In this document: piece after piece, positions 1 through 9,079 of the stretch
How positions within the stretch are numbered: the first letter of the stretch is position 1
Layout of the letters: each line of letters starts with the position of its first letter
Origin: Mariniflexile sp044335535
GTDB lineage: Bacteria > Bacteroidota > Bacteroidia > Flavobacteriales > Flavobacteriaceae
NCBI RefSeq assembly: GCF_044335535.1
Contig: NZ_JBIQVZ010000001.1
Location: forward strand, 992,001-1,056,000
Reading direction: 5' to 3'
Length of the DNA: 64,000 nt
Position numbers and translations under genes: made by a program
Notes under the pieces: generated by a model
Told to the model about the DNA's origin: nothing
Database searches by the model: none
Seen by the model: only the letters and a program-made list of their open reading frames with translations

Positions 1-2991
1 TCAAATTATTTCAAACAATTATTCGCACAAGTTACCAATCCGCCTTTAGATGGTATTCGTGAAGAAATTGTAACCGATATTAGTTTAAATCTTGGGAAAG
101 ATAGAAACATTTTCAGCATTACAGAAAGACAGTGTAGAAAACTAAGAATCCAAAATCCTGTGATTTCCAATGCCGATTTAGAAAAAATCAGAACCATACA
201 AATTGAAAGTTTTAAAGCAGAAACTATTCATATTTTATACCCAAAATCTCAAGGACTTAATGGTTTAGAAGATGCTTTAGAAGACATGATCACCCAAGTT
301 TCTAAAGCCATTGATAGAGGTGTAAACATCATCATATTGTCCGATAGAGGTGTCAATAAAGATTTCGCACCAATTCCTGCGTTGTTGGCCTGTTCTTACG
401 TAAACCACCAAATGAACCGTTTACGCAAGCGTTCTTATTTTGATATCATTATCGAATCGGCAGAACCTCGCGAACCGCATCATTTTGCTACCTTATTTGG
501 TTATGGTGCAAGTGCTATCAACCCATATATGGTAAATGAAATTATCCGTTCACAAGTAAAAGAAGGTTTCATAACCGGTATGGATGAAGAAAAAGCGGTT
601 AATAACTTCAATAAAGCTATTGGCTCTGGCATCTTGAAAATTATGAATAAAATTGGAATCTCTACGTTACATTCGTATAGAGGTTCTCAAATTTTCGAAA
701 TAGTTGGTTTCAATTCTGCATTTGTTGAAAAATATTTCCCTTATACAGCTTCAAGAATTGAAGGTATTGGCTTGTATGAAATCGAAAAGGAAATTAACGA
801 ACGTTACAAATATGCCTATCCAGATAATTTAATAGACAAACGTTTAGGATTGAATATTGGTGGCGATTACAGATGGAGACGTAATGGTGAACGTCACATG
901 TTCAACCCAACTACCGTAGCTAAGCTACAACAGGCGGTTAGATTAAGCGACCAAGCAAGTTACGATGTGTATGCCAAAGCCGTAAACGAACAGTCTGAAA
1001 ATTTAATGACCATTCGTGGTTTATTTGAATTTGATAAGCTTGACCCCATTCCATTAGACGAAGTAGAACCTTGGACCGAAATCGTTAAACGTTTCAAAAC
1101 AGGTGCTATGTCTTATGGATCTATCTCTAGAGAAGCACACGAAAACTTAGCCATTGCCATGAACCGTATTGGCGGTAAATCCAATTCTGGAGAAGGTGGT
1201 GAAGACAGAAAACGTTTCCACCCAGACTTAAATGGCGATAGTCGTAACTCGGCTATTAAGCAAGTAGCATCAGGTCGTTTTGGCGTCACATCCCATTACT
1301 TAACCAATGCGAAGGAAATTCAAATTAAAATGGCTCAAGGAGCAAAGCCTGGTGAAGGTGGACAATTACCCGGCGAAAAAGTATTACCATGGATTGCTGC
1401 AGCGCGAAATTCAACACCTTTTGTTGGATTGATTTCACCGCCACCGCATCACGATATTTACTCAATTGAAGATTTAGCACAGTTAATTTTCGACTTAAAA
1501 AATGCCAATCGTGAAGCTAGAATTAATGTTAAATTAGTTTCAGAAGTTGGTGTGGGGACCATTGCTGCTGGTGTTGCAAAAGCAAAAGCCGATGTGGTGC
1601 TTATTGCTGGTTATGATGGTGGTACAGGAGCTTCTCCTTTGACATCATTAAAACATGCTGGTTTACCTTGGGAACTTGGTTTAGCCGAAGCACAACAAAC
1701 GTTAGTTTTAAATAACTTAAGAAGTAGAATTGTTGTGGAATGTGATGGTCAATTAAAAACCGGTAGAGATGTTGCCATCGCTGCTTTATTAGGAGCAGAA
1801 GAATTTGGTTTTGCTACAGCTCCTCTTGTTGCTTCAGGTTGTATTATGATGCGTAAATGTCACCTAAACACTTGTCCAGTTGGTATTGCAACCCAAGATA
1901 AAGAGTTACGTAAAAACTTCAAAGGCACACCTGAACATGTTATTAATTTCTTCTACTACATTGCTGAAGAATTAAGAGGTATTATGGCACAATTAGGGTT
2001 TAGAACCTTAGCTGAAATGGTTGGTCAAACCCATAAAATTAACGCCAACAAAGCAATTACCCATTATAAAGCAAAAGGATTGGATTTATCAGCCATCTTA
2101 CACCGTCCAGAAGCTTATAAATCAATGACCGTTAAGAATACCGAAAAACAAGATCACAATTTAGATGATGTTATTGATTTTAAAATATTAAAAGACTCTC
2201 ACAGAGCCTTATATAGAAAAGAAAAAATGACTTTAGCCTATCCAATTCACAATACCGATCGTACTGTTGGAGCTATCGTTAGTAATGAAATTTCAAAAAT
2301 ATATGGCCATTTAGGTTTACCAGAAGATACCCTTAATATAAATTTTACAGGTTCAGCTGGTCAAAGTTTTGGAGCTTTTGGTGCTAATGGTTTAACATTT
2401 ACAGTAGAAGGAAACACGAACGATTACTTGGGCAAAGGATTATCAGGTGCCAAATTAATAGTTAAAAAACCTGCAAAAGCCGATTTTATTGCAGAAAACA
2501 ATATCATTGTTGGTAATGTTTGTTTATTCGGAGCTATTCAAGGTGAAGCATATATCAATGGAATTGCTGGCGAACGTTTTGCCGTTAGGAACTCTGGAGC
2601 CATTACTGTTGTTGAAGGCGTTGGAGATCATGGTTGTGAGTATATGACTGGAGGAAAAGTCGTTGTACTTGGCAAAACAGGTAGAAACTTTGCTGCAGGT
2701 ATGAGTGGTGGTATTGCTTATGTTTACGACCCTGAAGATAAATTCACAAACGGTTTATGTAATACCCAATCCATAGAATTTGAACAAGTTTTAAATGAAG
2801 ATGCCCGAGATTTAAAGGCATTAATTGAAAAACACGTTCGATACACAAACAGTAACCAAGGTAAAAAATTATTAGCAAACTGGGAAACTAGTTTAAAGAA
2901 CTTTGTAAAAGTGATGCCTACCGAATATAAACGTGCGTTAAAACGTTTAGAGACTGAAGAACAAATGGTAGAAGAACTAACAATAGCATAA
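1..2991 (+). CDS. gltB: Glutamate synthase large subunit, 5' end cut by the window
   Basis: Makes glutamate from glutamine and 2-oxoglutarate together with the small subunit encoded next. The frame is open from base 1, so the GTG at 160 is only an internal codon; 996 residues are visible of about 1500 usual. The N-terminal glutaminase domain with its catalytic Cys lies outside the window. Visible in order are the end of the central domain, the FMN-barrel synthase domain with the iron-sulfur motif CIMMRKCHLNTC near base 1840, and the C-terminal glycine-rich beta-helix (FTGSAGQSFGAFGANG). The gene stops 4 nt before gltD, so the two are one operon. Identification is secure. Confidence 0.97.
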   Translation, partial: SNYFKQLFAQVTNPPLDGIREEIVTDISLNLGKDRNIFSITERQCRKLRIQNPVISNADLEKIRTIQIESFKAETIHILYPKSQGLNGLEDALEDMITQVSKAIDRGVNIIILSDRGVNKDFAPIPALLACSYVNHQMNRLRKRSYFDIIIESAEPREPHHFATLFGYGASAINPYMVNEIIRSQVKEGFITGMDEEKAVNNFNKAIGSGILKIMNKIGISTLHSYRGSQIFEIVGFNSAFVEKYFPYTASRIEGIGLYEIEKEINERYKYAYPDNLIDKRLGLNIGGDYRWRRNGERHMFNPTTVAKLQQAVRLSDQASYDVYAKAVNEQSENLMTIRGLFEFDKLDPIPLDEVEPWTEIVKRFKTGAMSYGSISREAHENLAIAMNRIGGKSNSGEGGEDRKRFHPDLNGDSRNSAIKQVASGRFGVTSHYLTNAKEIQIKMAQGAKPGEGGQLPGEKVLPWIAAARNSTPFVGLISPPPHHDIYSIEDLAQLIFDLKNANREARINVKLVSEVGVGTIAAGVAKAKADVVLIAGYDGGTGASPLTSLKHAGLPWELGLAEAQQTLVLNNLRSRIVVECDGQLKTGRDVAIAALLGAEEFGFATAPLVASGCIMMRKCHLNTCPVGIATQDKELRKNFKGTPEHVINFFYYIAEELRGIMAQLGFRTLAEMVGQTHKINANKAITHYKAKGLDLSAILHRPEAYKSMTVKNTEKQDHNLDDVIDFKILKDSHRALYRKEKMTLAYPIHNTDRTVGAIVSNEISKIYGHLGLPEDTLNINFTGSAGQSFGAFGANGLTFTVEGNTNDYLGKGLSGAKLIVKKPAKADFIAENNIIVGNVCLFGAIQGEAYINGIAGERFAVRNSGAITVVEGVGDHGCEYMTGGKVVVLGKTGRNFAAGMSGGIAYVYDPEDKFTNGLCNTQSIEFEQVLNEDARDLKALIEKHVRYTNSNQGKKLLANWETSLKNFVKVMPTEYKRALKRLETEEQMVEELTIA

Positions 2992-2995
2992 TGTC

Positions 2996-4459
2996 ATGGG
3001 AAAAGTAACAGGATTTAAAGAATTTGAAAGACAAGATGAAAGCAATGCGCCTGTAAAAGAGCGTTTAAAACATTATAAAGAATTTACCATTCCTTTAAGT
3101 GATACGGAAATTTCAAAACAAGGATCGCGCTGTATGGATTGTGGTATTCCTTTTTGCCACAGTGGTTGCCCACTTGGTAATTTAATACCGGATTTTAACC
3201 ACATGGTATATCAAGGTGAATGGCAGAAAGCCTCTTGGTTATTGCATGCAACTAACAATTTCCCAGAGTTCACAGGACGTTTATGTCCTGCACCTTGTGA
3301 AAAATCATGTGTATTAGGCATTATTGAAGACCCCGTTTCTATTGAAAACATTGAGAAACAAATCGTAGAGCGTGCTTTCAAAGAAGGCTGGATAAAACCT
3401 CAACCACCAAAAACAAGAACGGGTAAAACCGCTGCTGTTGTAGGTTCTGGTCCTGCGGGTTTAGCAGCTGCACAACAATTAAACAGAGCAGGTCATACCG
3501 TAACTGTTTTTGAAAGAGATGATGAAGTTGGAGGTTTATTACGTTATGGCATTCCTAATTTTAAAATGGAAAAAGGTATCATAGACCGTAGAATTGCCAT
3601 TTTAGAAGCCGAAGGCATTGTTTTTAAAACCAATGTAAATGTTGGTGTAAATTACGATGTTGAAGAATTAAAGAACTTTGATGCTGTGGTACTTTGTGGT
3701 GGCGCTACAGAAAGAAGGAGCTTGCCGACACCCGGATCTGATGCAGATGGTGTGGTACAAGCTATGGATTTCTTAACTCAACAAACCAAAGTATTATTTG
3801 GTAAAGAAGTTAAAAACCAAGTTTTGGCAACCGATAAACATGTCATAGTAATTGGTGGTGGAGATACAGGATCAGATTGTGTTGGAACATCAAACCGCCA
3901 CGGCGCAAAATCGGTAGTGAATTTTGAAATCATGCCAAAACCTCCAGGACACCGTTCGCCGACAACTCCATGGCCTTTTTGGCCATTACAGTTAAAAACA
4001 TCATCATCGCACGAAGAAGGTGTTGAACGTAACTGGTTAATAAACACCAAAGAGTTTATTAAAGATGAAAAAGGCAAGCTAATAGCTTTAAAAACGGTAA
4101 ATGTCGAATGGAAAATGATTCCAGGTGAGCGTCCTCAATTAATAGAAATTGAAGGTTCCGAAAAAACATGGCCATGCGATTTAGCTTTACTTGCTCTTGG
4201 ATTTACAGGCCCAGAAAGCACTATTGCAGACCAATTAGGGATTGTAAAAGATGCCCGTTCTAACTACAAAGCTGAATACGGAAAATACCAAACCAATATC
4301 CCTAACATCTTTACTGCTGGCGATATGCGTAGAGGACAATCATTAATTGTATGGGCTATATCCGAAGGCCGAGAAGCAGCGCGTCAAGTCGATATTTATT
4401 TAATGGGTAAATCCGATTTACCTACTAAAAATGAAGCTGGCGACTTAGTAGCTTTATAA
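2996..4459 (+). CDS. gltD: Glutamate synthase small subunit, NAD(P)H-dependent
   Basis: The 487-residue FAD-binding subunit passes electrons from NAD(P)H to the large subunit. The N-terminal part carries the two cysteine clusters for 4Fe-4S centres (CMDCGIPFCHSGC and CPAPCEKSC). A first Rossmann motif (VVGSGPAGLAAAQ) binds FAD and a second (VIGGGDTGSDC) binds the nicotinamide nucleotide. Length fits the family. The chosen ATG lies 4 nt after the gltB stop; an earlier out-of-frame ATG overlaps that stop and is not used. A strong terminator follows, so gltB-gltD end the transcript. Confidence 0.97.
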   Translation: MGKVTGFKEFERQDESNAPVKERLKHYKEFTIPLSDTEISKQGSRCMDCGIPFCHSGCPLGNLIPDFNHMVYQGEWQKASWLLHATNNFPEFTGRLCPAPCEKSCVLGIIEDPVSIENIEKQIVERAFKEGWIKPQPPKTRTGKTAAVVGSGPAGLAAAQQLNRAGHTVTVFERDDEVGGLLRYGIPNFKMEKGIIDRRIAILEAEGIVFKTNVNVGVNYDVEELKNFDAVVLCGGATERRSLPTPGSDADGVVQAMDFLTQQTKVLFGKEVKNQVLATDKHVIVIGGGDTGSDCVGTSNRHGAKSVVNFEIMPKPPGHRSPTTPWPFWPLQLKTSSSHEEGVERNWLINTKEFIKDEKGKLIALKTVNVEWKMIPGERPQLIEIEGSEKTWPCDLALLALGFTGPESTIADQLGIVKDARSNYKAEYGKYQTNIPNIFTAGDMRRGQSLIVWAISEGREAARQVDIYLMGKSDLPTKNEAGDLVAL

Positions 4460-4471
4460 AAAACCCACAAA

Positions 4472-4507
4472 AAACCCTTTATTATTCTTAATAAAGGGTT
4501 TTTTTAT
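4472..4507 (+). terminator. Rho-independent terminator after gltD
   Basis: A perfect stem of about 11 bp (AACCCTTTAT paired with ATAAAGGGTT, plus one more A-T pair) has an 8-nt loop and runs into a tract of seven or more T. It starts 13 nt after the gltD stop. Confidence 0.93.
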
Positions 4508-4610
4508 GCTGTATCTGTAAATATTTTTGCTTAAAATTAAAAACAACTCAAAACCATCCAAGTTTAAATCATTTTAAAAAATATTTAACATAATAGAAAA
4601 TGTTAAATAC

Positions 4611-4618
4611 TATATTTG
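4611..4618 (+). promoter_or_regulatory. Candidate -7 box for the small membrane protein gene
   Basis: TATATTTG matches the Bacteroidota -7 consensus TAnnTTTG and lies 16 nt before the ATG at 4635. No clear TTG element is seen about 20 nt upstream, so support is moderate. Confidence 0.4.
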
Positions 4619-4634
4619 CTTTTAATATTTTTTT

Positions 4635-4934
4635 TTGATGATTAGAAAGGCAATAGCAATATTTTTTACAACACTATTTATGGCACTTATAGTAGCGCCA
4701 TCTGTAATTGTTGTATTAGATGATTCTATTGATACTTCTATATTCTACTCTATAACAGAAGAAGAAGAAAACGGCAAGACCAAAAACTTGATATCGCCGT
4801 TTTCATTACAAAACAATGATTTTTTAACCGATTTCAAGTTAAAAAGCCATCTGTTTTTTTGTTATCATTTTAAAAATTATTCAAAACCCCACCTCAATTT
4901 AATTTCTCCACCACCAGAACACATCATATTATAA
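4635..4934 (+). CDS. Small membrane-anchored protein, unknown function
   Basis: 99 residues. One strongly hydrophobic segment (about residues 5-28) is followed by an acidic stretch (TEEEENGK) and a hydrophilic tail ending in a proline-rich LISPPPEHIIL. I recognise no domain. The gene has its own candidate -7 box, sits after the gltD terminator, and is the only open frame before the SulP gene. It could be a one-pass inner-membrane accessory protein or a secreted peptide with an uncleaved signal. No function is proposed. Confidence 0.55.
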   Translation: MMIRKAIAIFFTTLFMALIVAPSVIVVLDDSIDTSIFYSITEEEENGKTKNLISPFSLQNNDFLTDFKLKSHLFFCYHFKNYSKPHLNLISPPPEHIIL

Positions 4935-5191
4935 TTTCTGTTTTTTTCTGACTTTGAAAAAAGTCAACTAATCAATCACGTTTAATAACTTTTGGTTTTT
5001 AACCAAGAAGTAGTTTAACCTTTTGCGATTGAAGTAAAAATCAGTCATTTTTTGTTCAATCAAAGCCTTTTTCGAGTTGCATAGCATCGCTACGGAAAGA
5101 AAAAAAAGGCGTAGACTGGGCAAAAAAGGACGATTTTTTAACCAATTAGAAAAAGTTTAAACCACTTCCAAGAGTAAAATTTAATTATAAT

Positions 5192-6784
5192 ATGTTTAAA
5201 ACTATTAAAAACGACTTGCCTGCAAGTATCGTTGTATTTTTTGTTGCCTTACCATTATGTTTAGGTATCGCTCTTGCCAGTGGCGCCCCTTTATTTTCGG
5301 GTTTAATTGCTGGCATTATTGGAGGAATTGTTGTTGGAGGCTTAAGTGGCTCTAAAGTTGGTGTTAGTGGGCCTGCAGCAGGTTTAGCCGCTATTGTTTT
5401 AACTGCCATTGGCACATTGGGAGGTTATGAAAACTTTTTAGTTGCTGTTGTTTTAGGTGGTGCTATTCAAATACTTTTTGGAGTTTTAAAAGCCGGAGTT
5501 ATTGGATATTATTTCCCCTCATCTGTTATCAAAGGGATGTTAACGGGTATTGGTATCATCATTATTTTAAAACAAATACCAAACTTTTTCGGGTATGATG
5601 AAGAGTCGGCTTGGGATCTTGAATTTTTTGAAATTGATGGTGGCAACACCTTTTCAGAATTATTTAGCATGTTAGGAAATATACAACCTGGAGCTGCTTT
5701 AATTGGATTTATTAGTTTGATATTAATAATTCTTTGGGATAAAGTATTAAGTAAAAAGTCTAGAATATTCGAATTAATTCAAGGACCTTTTGTTGTGGTT
5801 GTTTTAGGAATTATCTTTTTTATTGTAACCCAAAATCATGAACTATTGTCTATTGGGAAAAAGCACATGGTTAGTGTGCCTATTCCTGATAGTGCTACCG
5901 ATTTTTTAAGCCAATTTAGTTTCCCAAATTTCACTGCCATAGCAAATGTAGATGTTTGGATTACTGCCTTTACTATTGCATTAGTAGCAAGCTTAGAAAC
6001 TTTATTATGTGTTGAAGCTTCAGACAAAATTGACCCCGACAAAAATGTAACACCTACAAACCGTGAGTTATTGGCGCAAGGCACTGGTAACATGATTTCT
6101 GGCTTAATTGGCGGTTTACCAATTACACAGGTAATTGTTAGAAGTTCGGCAAACATTCAATCTGGTGGAAAAAGTAAATTATCGACCATATTACATGGTC
6201 TTCTACTTTTAGTATCGGTTATATTAATTCCCCGTTTACTTAACATGATCCCATTGTCGGTTTTAGCATCTATCCTTTTGGTTGTTGGTTACAAATTGGC
6301 AAAACCATCTTTATTCAAAAAAATGTATGAACTAGGATGGAAACAATGGATTCCATTTATAGTAACCGTTGTTGGCATTGTGTTTACCGATTTACTATTT
6401 GGAATTTGCTTAGGACTTATGGTCGGTGTTGTGGTAATTTTACTTAAAAGCTACCAAAATTCACATTTCCTTCATATTGAAGACAAAAGCAATGGTAAAC
6501 ATAAAATAAAAATGACGCTTGCAGAAGAGGTTACTTTTTTTAACAAAGGAGCCATTCTTAAAGAATTAGATAATTTGCCAAGAGACACCTATTTAGAATT
6601 GGATCTCATTAAAACCCGCTATTTAGACCATGATATTATAGAGATTCTTGAAGATTTTCTATTTAAAGCTAAAGAACGAAACATCGATATTAAACTTGTT
6701 TCAAAACGTGGTATTGTTGAAAATCCATCAAGTTTCATCAAGTTCTTTAACGAGAGACCAAAATCGAAATTAAGCTTAAGTTAA
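5192..6784 (+). CDS. SulP family anion transporter (first of two), likely bicarbonate
   Basis: A 530-residue polytopic membrane protein. The N-terminus shows the SulP signature (ASIVVFFVALPLCLGIALAS), then repeated hydrophobic segments, a conserved NRELLAQGTGN motif and an Asn/Gly-rich loop near VIVRSSANIQSGGKSK. The C-terminal 100 residues look like a shortened or divergent STAS domain. SulP proteins move sulfate, bicarbonate or other anions. The following Usp-like, beta-carbonic anhydrase and second SulP genes favour bicarbonate, as in BicA-type systems, but substrate cannot be read from sequence alone. The stop is 7 nt before the next start, so the genes are co-transcribed. Confidence 0.9.
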   Translation: MFKTIKNDLPASIVVFFVALPLCLGIALASGAPLFSGLIAGIIGGIVVGGLSGSKVGVSGPAAGLAAIVLTAIGTLGGYENFLVAVVLGGAIQILFGVLKAGVIGYYFPSSVIKGMLTGIGIIIILKQIPNFFGYDEESAWDLEFFEIDGGNTFSELFSMLGNIQPGAALIGFISLILIILWDKVLSKKSRIFELIQGPFVVVVLGIIFFIVTQNHELLSIGKKHMVSVPIPDSATDFLSQFSFPNFTAIANVDVWITAFTIALVASLETLLCVEASDKIDPDKNVTPTNRELLAQGTGNMISGLIGGLPITQVIVRSSANIQSGGKSKLSTILHGLLLLVSVILIPRLLNMIPLSVLASILLVVGYKLAKPSLFKKMYELGWKQWIPFIVTVVGIVFTDLLFGICLGLMVGVVVILLKSYQNSHFLHIEDKSNGKHKIKMTLAEEVTFFNKGAILKELDNLPRDTYLELDLIKTRYLDHDIIEILEDFLFKAKERNIDIKLVSKRGIVENPSSFIKFFNERPKSKLSLS

Positions 6785-6790
6785 AACATC

Positions 6791-7609
6791 ATGAAAAAAA
6801 ATAAATATAAAATATTAGTGCTTGCCGATTTAAAAAAATCGACAAGCACAACGCTAAAAACGACTGTTAGTCTAGCAAAAATGATTGATGCTGAAGTGGA
6901 CTTTTTTTATGTAAAAAGCGCTTCAGATATTGTTGAAAGAGACAATCAATTATCTGCCATTCGTATCATTAACCAAGATTATACGGCTACCGATAAAAAA
7001 ATAAAAAAGATAATACAATCTGTTTCAGAGAACCATCAAATAAACATCAATTACTCGTTTGCATTTGGTAATGTTAAAAACGAAATAAGTAGCTGTATTA
7101 AAGAAAAACAACCAGATATTATTGTTTTAGGAAAGAAAAAAAACAATTTACTAAATTTAAATGGTGATAAAATTATTCAATTTGTTTTAAAACAATTTAG
7201 TGGCACCATTCTAATAGCAGATGCAAATAACACGTTAGAGCCCGATGGAAAATTATCATTAGGTGTTTTAAATAACATTGAAACAACGCTTAGTACCTCT
7301 TTATCCCAAGATTTGCTAGCTCATACCCAAACACCTATAAAATCATTTAAAATCATTAAAAAATCTAAAGTATTGGATGAAACCATTTTTTCTACAAATA
7401 TCAATACCATAGAATATGTATTTGAAGAAAATGACCATACTATTGCTAATCTTTCAAACTACATATCTAAAAATAATATTAACCTGTTGTGCATAGATAG
7501 ATTGGAAAACGGTTCAAAAAATAAATCCAAAACAACAACGCAGGATATTAAGTCTATTATAAAAAAACTTAATACCTCTCTCCTGTTAACAGGCAAACAA
7601 AATTATTAG
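6791..7609 (+). CDS. Universal stress protein-like protein
   Basis: 272 residues, long enough for two UspA-type alpha/beta domains. The first begins with the typical KILVLADLKKST strand and helix and reaches an IIVLGKKK strand near residue 115; the second half is more divergent. A full ATP-binding G-x2-G-x9-G(S/T) motif is not obvious, so nucleotide binding is uncertain. It is wedged between a SulP transporter and carbonic anhydrase with a 7-nt gap upstream, which suggests a regulatory role for anion transport. That role is inference. Confidence 0.75.
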   Translation: MKKNKYKILVLADLKKSTSTTLKTTVSLAKMIDAEVDFFYVKSASDIVERDNQLSAIRIINQDYTATDKKIKKIIQSVSENHQININYSFAFGNVKNEISSCIKEKQPDIIVLGKKKNNLLNLNGDKIIQFVLKQFSGTILIADANNTLEPDGKLSLGVLNNIETTLSTSLSQDLLAHTQTPIKSFKIIKKSKVLDETIFSTNINTIEYVFEENDHTIANLSNYISKNNINLLCIDRLENGSKNKSKTTTQDIKSIIKKLNTSLLLTGKQNY

Positions 7610-7669
7610 TATAACAATAGTATTTACAGCAGTATTTACAGCATAAGTAAATAGAAAATTAAAAACCAG

Positions 7670-8299
7670 ATGAAAGCACATACAAGAGAAACCCAAGCAA
7701 CCATGACGCCTCAAAAGGCATTGCAATATTTAAAAGAAGGAAATCAAAGATTCCAAAATAACTTAAAGGCAAACCGGAACTTATTAGAACAAGTTAACGA
7801 TACTAGTGAAGGACAATTTCCGTTTGCAACCATTTTAAGTTGTATAGATTCTAGAGTTTCCGCCGAATTAGTATTCGACCAAGGTTTAGGCGATATTTTC
7901 AGTGTTCGTATTGCAGGAAACTTTGTAAATGAAGATATTTTAGGCAGTATGGAATTTGCCTGTAAACTTGCAGGAACCAAATTATTGGTGGTATTAGGAC
8001 ATACCAGTTGTGGTGCTGTAAAAGGCGCTTGCGACGATGCCAAACTGGGCAATTTAACCACTATGTTAGGTAAAATTAAACCTGCTGTTGAATCTGTAAC
8101 AGAACCAACAGACAAAAGCTTAAGAAATTCTAAAAACCTAGATTTTGTAGATCGTGTTGCAGAAAAAAATGTAAGCATCGCTATAGAAAACATTAGAAAA
8201 CAAAGCCCTATTTTAAAAGAAATGGAAGACAATAATGAAATAGATATTGTTGGAGCTATGTATGACATCAACACAGGTGAAGTTACATTTTTTGAATAA
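7670..8299 (+). CDS. Beta-class carbonic anhydrase
   Basis: Interconverts CO2 and bicarbonate in the cytoplasm. The 209-residue protein has the beta-class zinc ligands: Cys58 in SCIDSRV with the Asp60/Arg62 dyad, and His111 and Cys114 in GHTSCGAVKGA. Length and motif spacing are normal. It lies 60 nt after the Usp-like gene and before a DUF2490 gene and a second SulP transporter, so it probably traps or releases inorganic carbon moved by the transporters. Confidence 0.94.
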   Translation: MKAHTRETQATMTPQKALQYLKEGNQRFQNNLKANRNLLEQVNDTSEGQFPFATILSCIDSRVSAELVFDQGLGDIFSVRIAGNFVNEDILGSMEFACKLAGTKLLVVLGHTSCGAVKGACDDAKLGNLTTMLGKIKPAVESVTEPTDKSLRNSKNLDFVDRVAEKNVSIAIENIRKQSPILKEMEDNNEIDIVGAMYDINTGEVTFFE

Positions 8300-8324
8300 A
8301 AAATATAAAAGCACTAAACATATT

Positions 8325-8981
8325 ATGAAGAAGAGAATAAGTATGGTAGCACTAACGTTAGCGTTGGTGCTGCCTGACTTTATAAATGCTCAAGACAGCA
8401 ATTTTGGTAATTGGCTCATATACATTGGAAACAAAAAGGTAAATTCTAAATGGAATATCCATAACGAAATTCAATACCGAAATTATAATGTTATTGACGA
8501 TTTAGAACAATTACTGTTAAGAACTGGTTTAGGTTATACGTTTAACGAAGATAAAAATAATGTCCTATTAGGCTATGGCTATATTCTATCTGAAAATTAT
8601 ATAGGTAATACCGATGATAAACTGAGCGTAAATGAACATCGAATTTTTCAACAATTTACATCAAAGCAAAACATCGGAAGCGTAACATTAAACCATCGTT
8701 ACCGCTTTGAACAACGCTTTGTTGAAGATGATTTTAAAATGCGCTTTCGTTATTTCTTAGGTTTAAATATTCCTTTTTTCGAAGCAAGCAAATATTATTT
8801 TTCGGCATACAACGAAGTATTTTTGAATACCGAAAGTGCCATTTTTGATAGAAACAGAGTTTATGGGGGTATTGGTTATAGCTTAAATAAAAATCTAAAA
8901 CTAGAAGCAGGGTATATGAATCAGTTTTTTGAGACATCAAGCAGAGATCAATTTAATTTGATAGCGTTTGTAACTTTCTAA
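8325..8981 (+). CDS. DUF2490 family outer-membrane beta-barrel protein
   Basis: The ATG at 8325 is preferred over upstream in-frame codons because it begins a signal peptide (MKKRISMVALTLALVLP, cleavage after NAQ). The 218-residue mature part alternates polar and aromatic residues in beta-strands (WNIHNEIQYRNYN, HRYRFEQRF, KLEAGYMNQFF) and ends in a terminal strand with Phe, as in outer-membrane barrels. It matches my recollection of DUF2490 proteins. It could be an anion porin for the surrounding carbon-uptake genes, which is inference. Confidence 0.8.
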   Translation: MKKRISMVALTLALVLPDFINAQDSNFGNWLIYIGNKKVNSKWNIHNEIQYRNYNVIDDLEQLLLRTGLGYTFNEDKNNVLLGYGYILSENYIGNTDDKLSVNEHRIFQQFTSKQNIGSVTLNHRYRFEQRFVEDDFKMRFRYFLGLNIPFFEASKYYFSAYNEVFLNTESAIFDRNRVYGGIGYSLNKNLKLEAGYMNQFFETSSRDQFNLIAFVTF

Positions 8982-9079
8982 AAATTTTAAATAATAGCTC
9001 CATAGCTTTTTATGTATTTGGTTTCTTTCTCTATTCTAATTTTAAATAATTAACTTAGAACTTTAAAATAAATTCCATT

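Noticed and set aside
7744..8274. Long antisense open frame over the carbonic anhydrase gene
   Set aside because: It is the mirror of a clear enzyme with all zinc ligands; the antisense translation has no motif.
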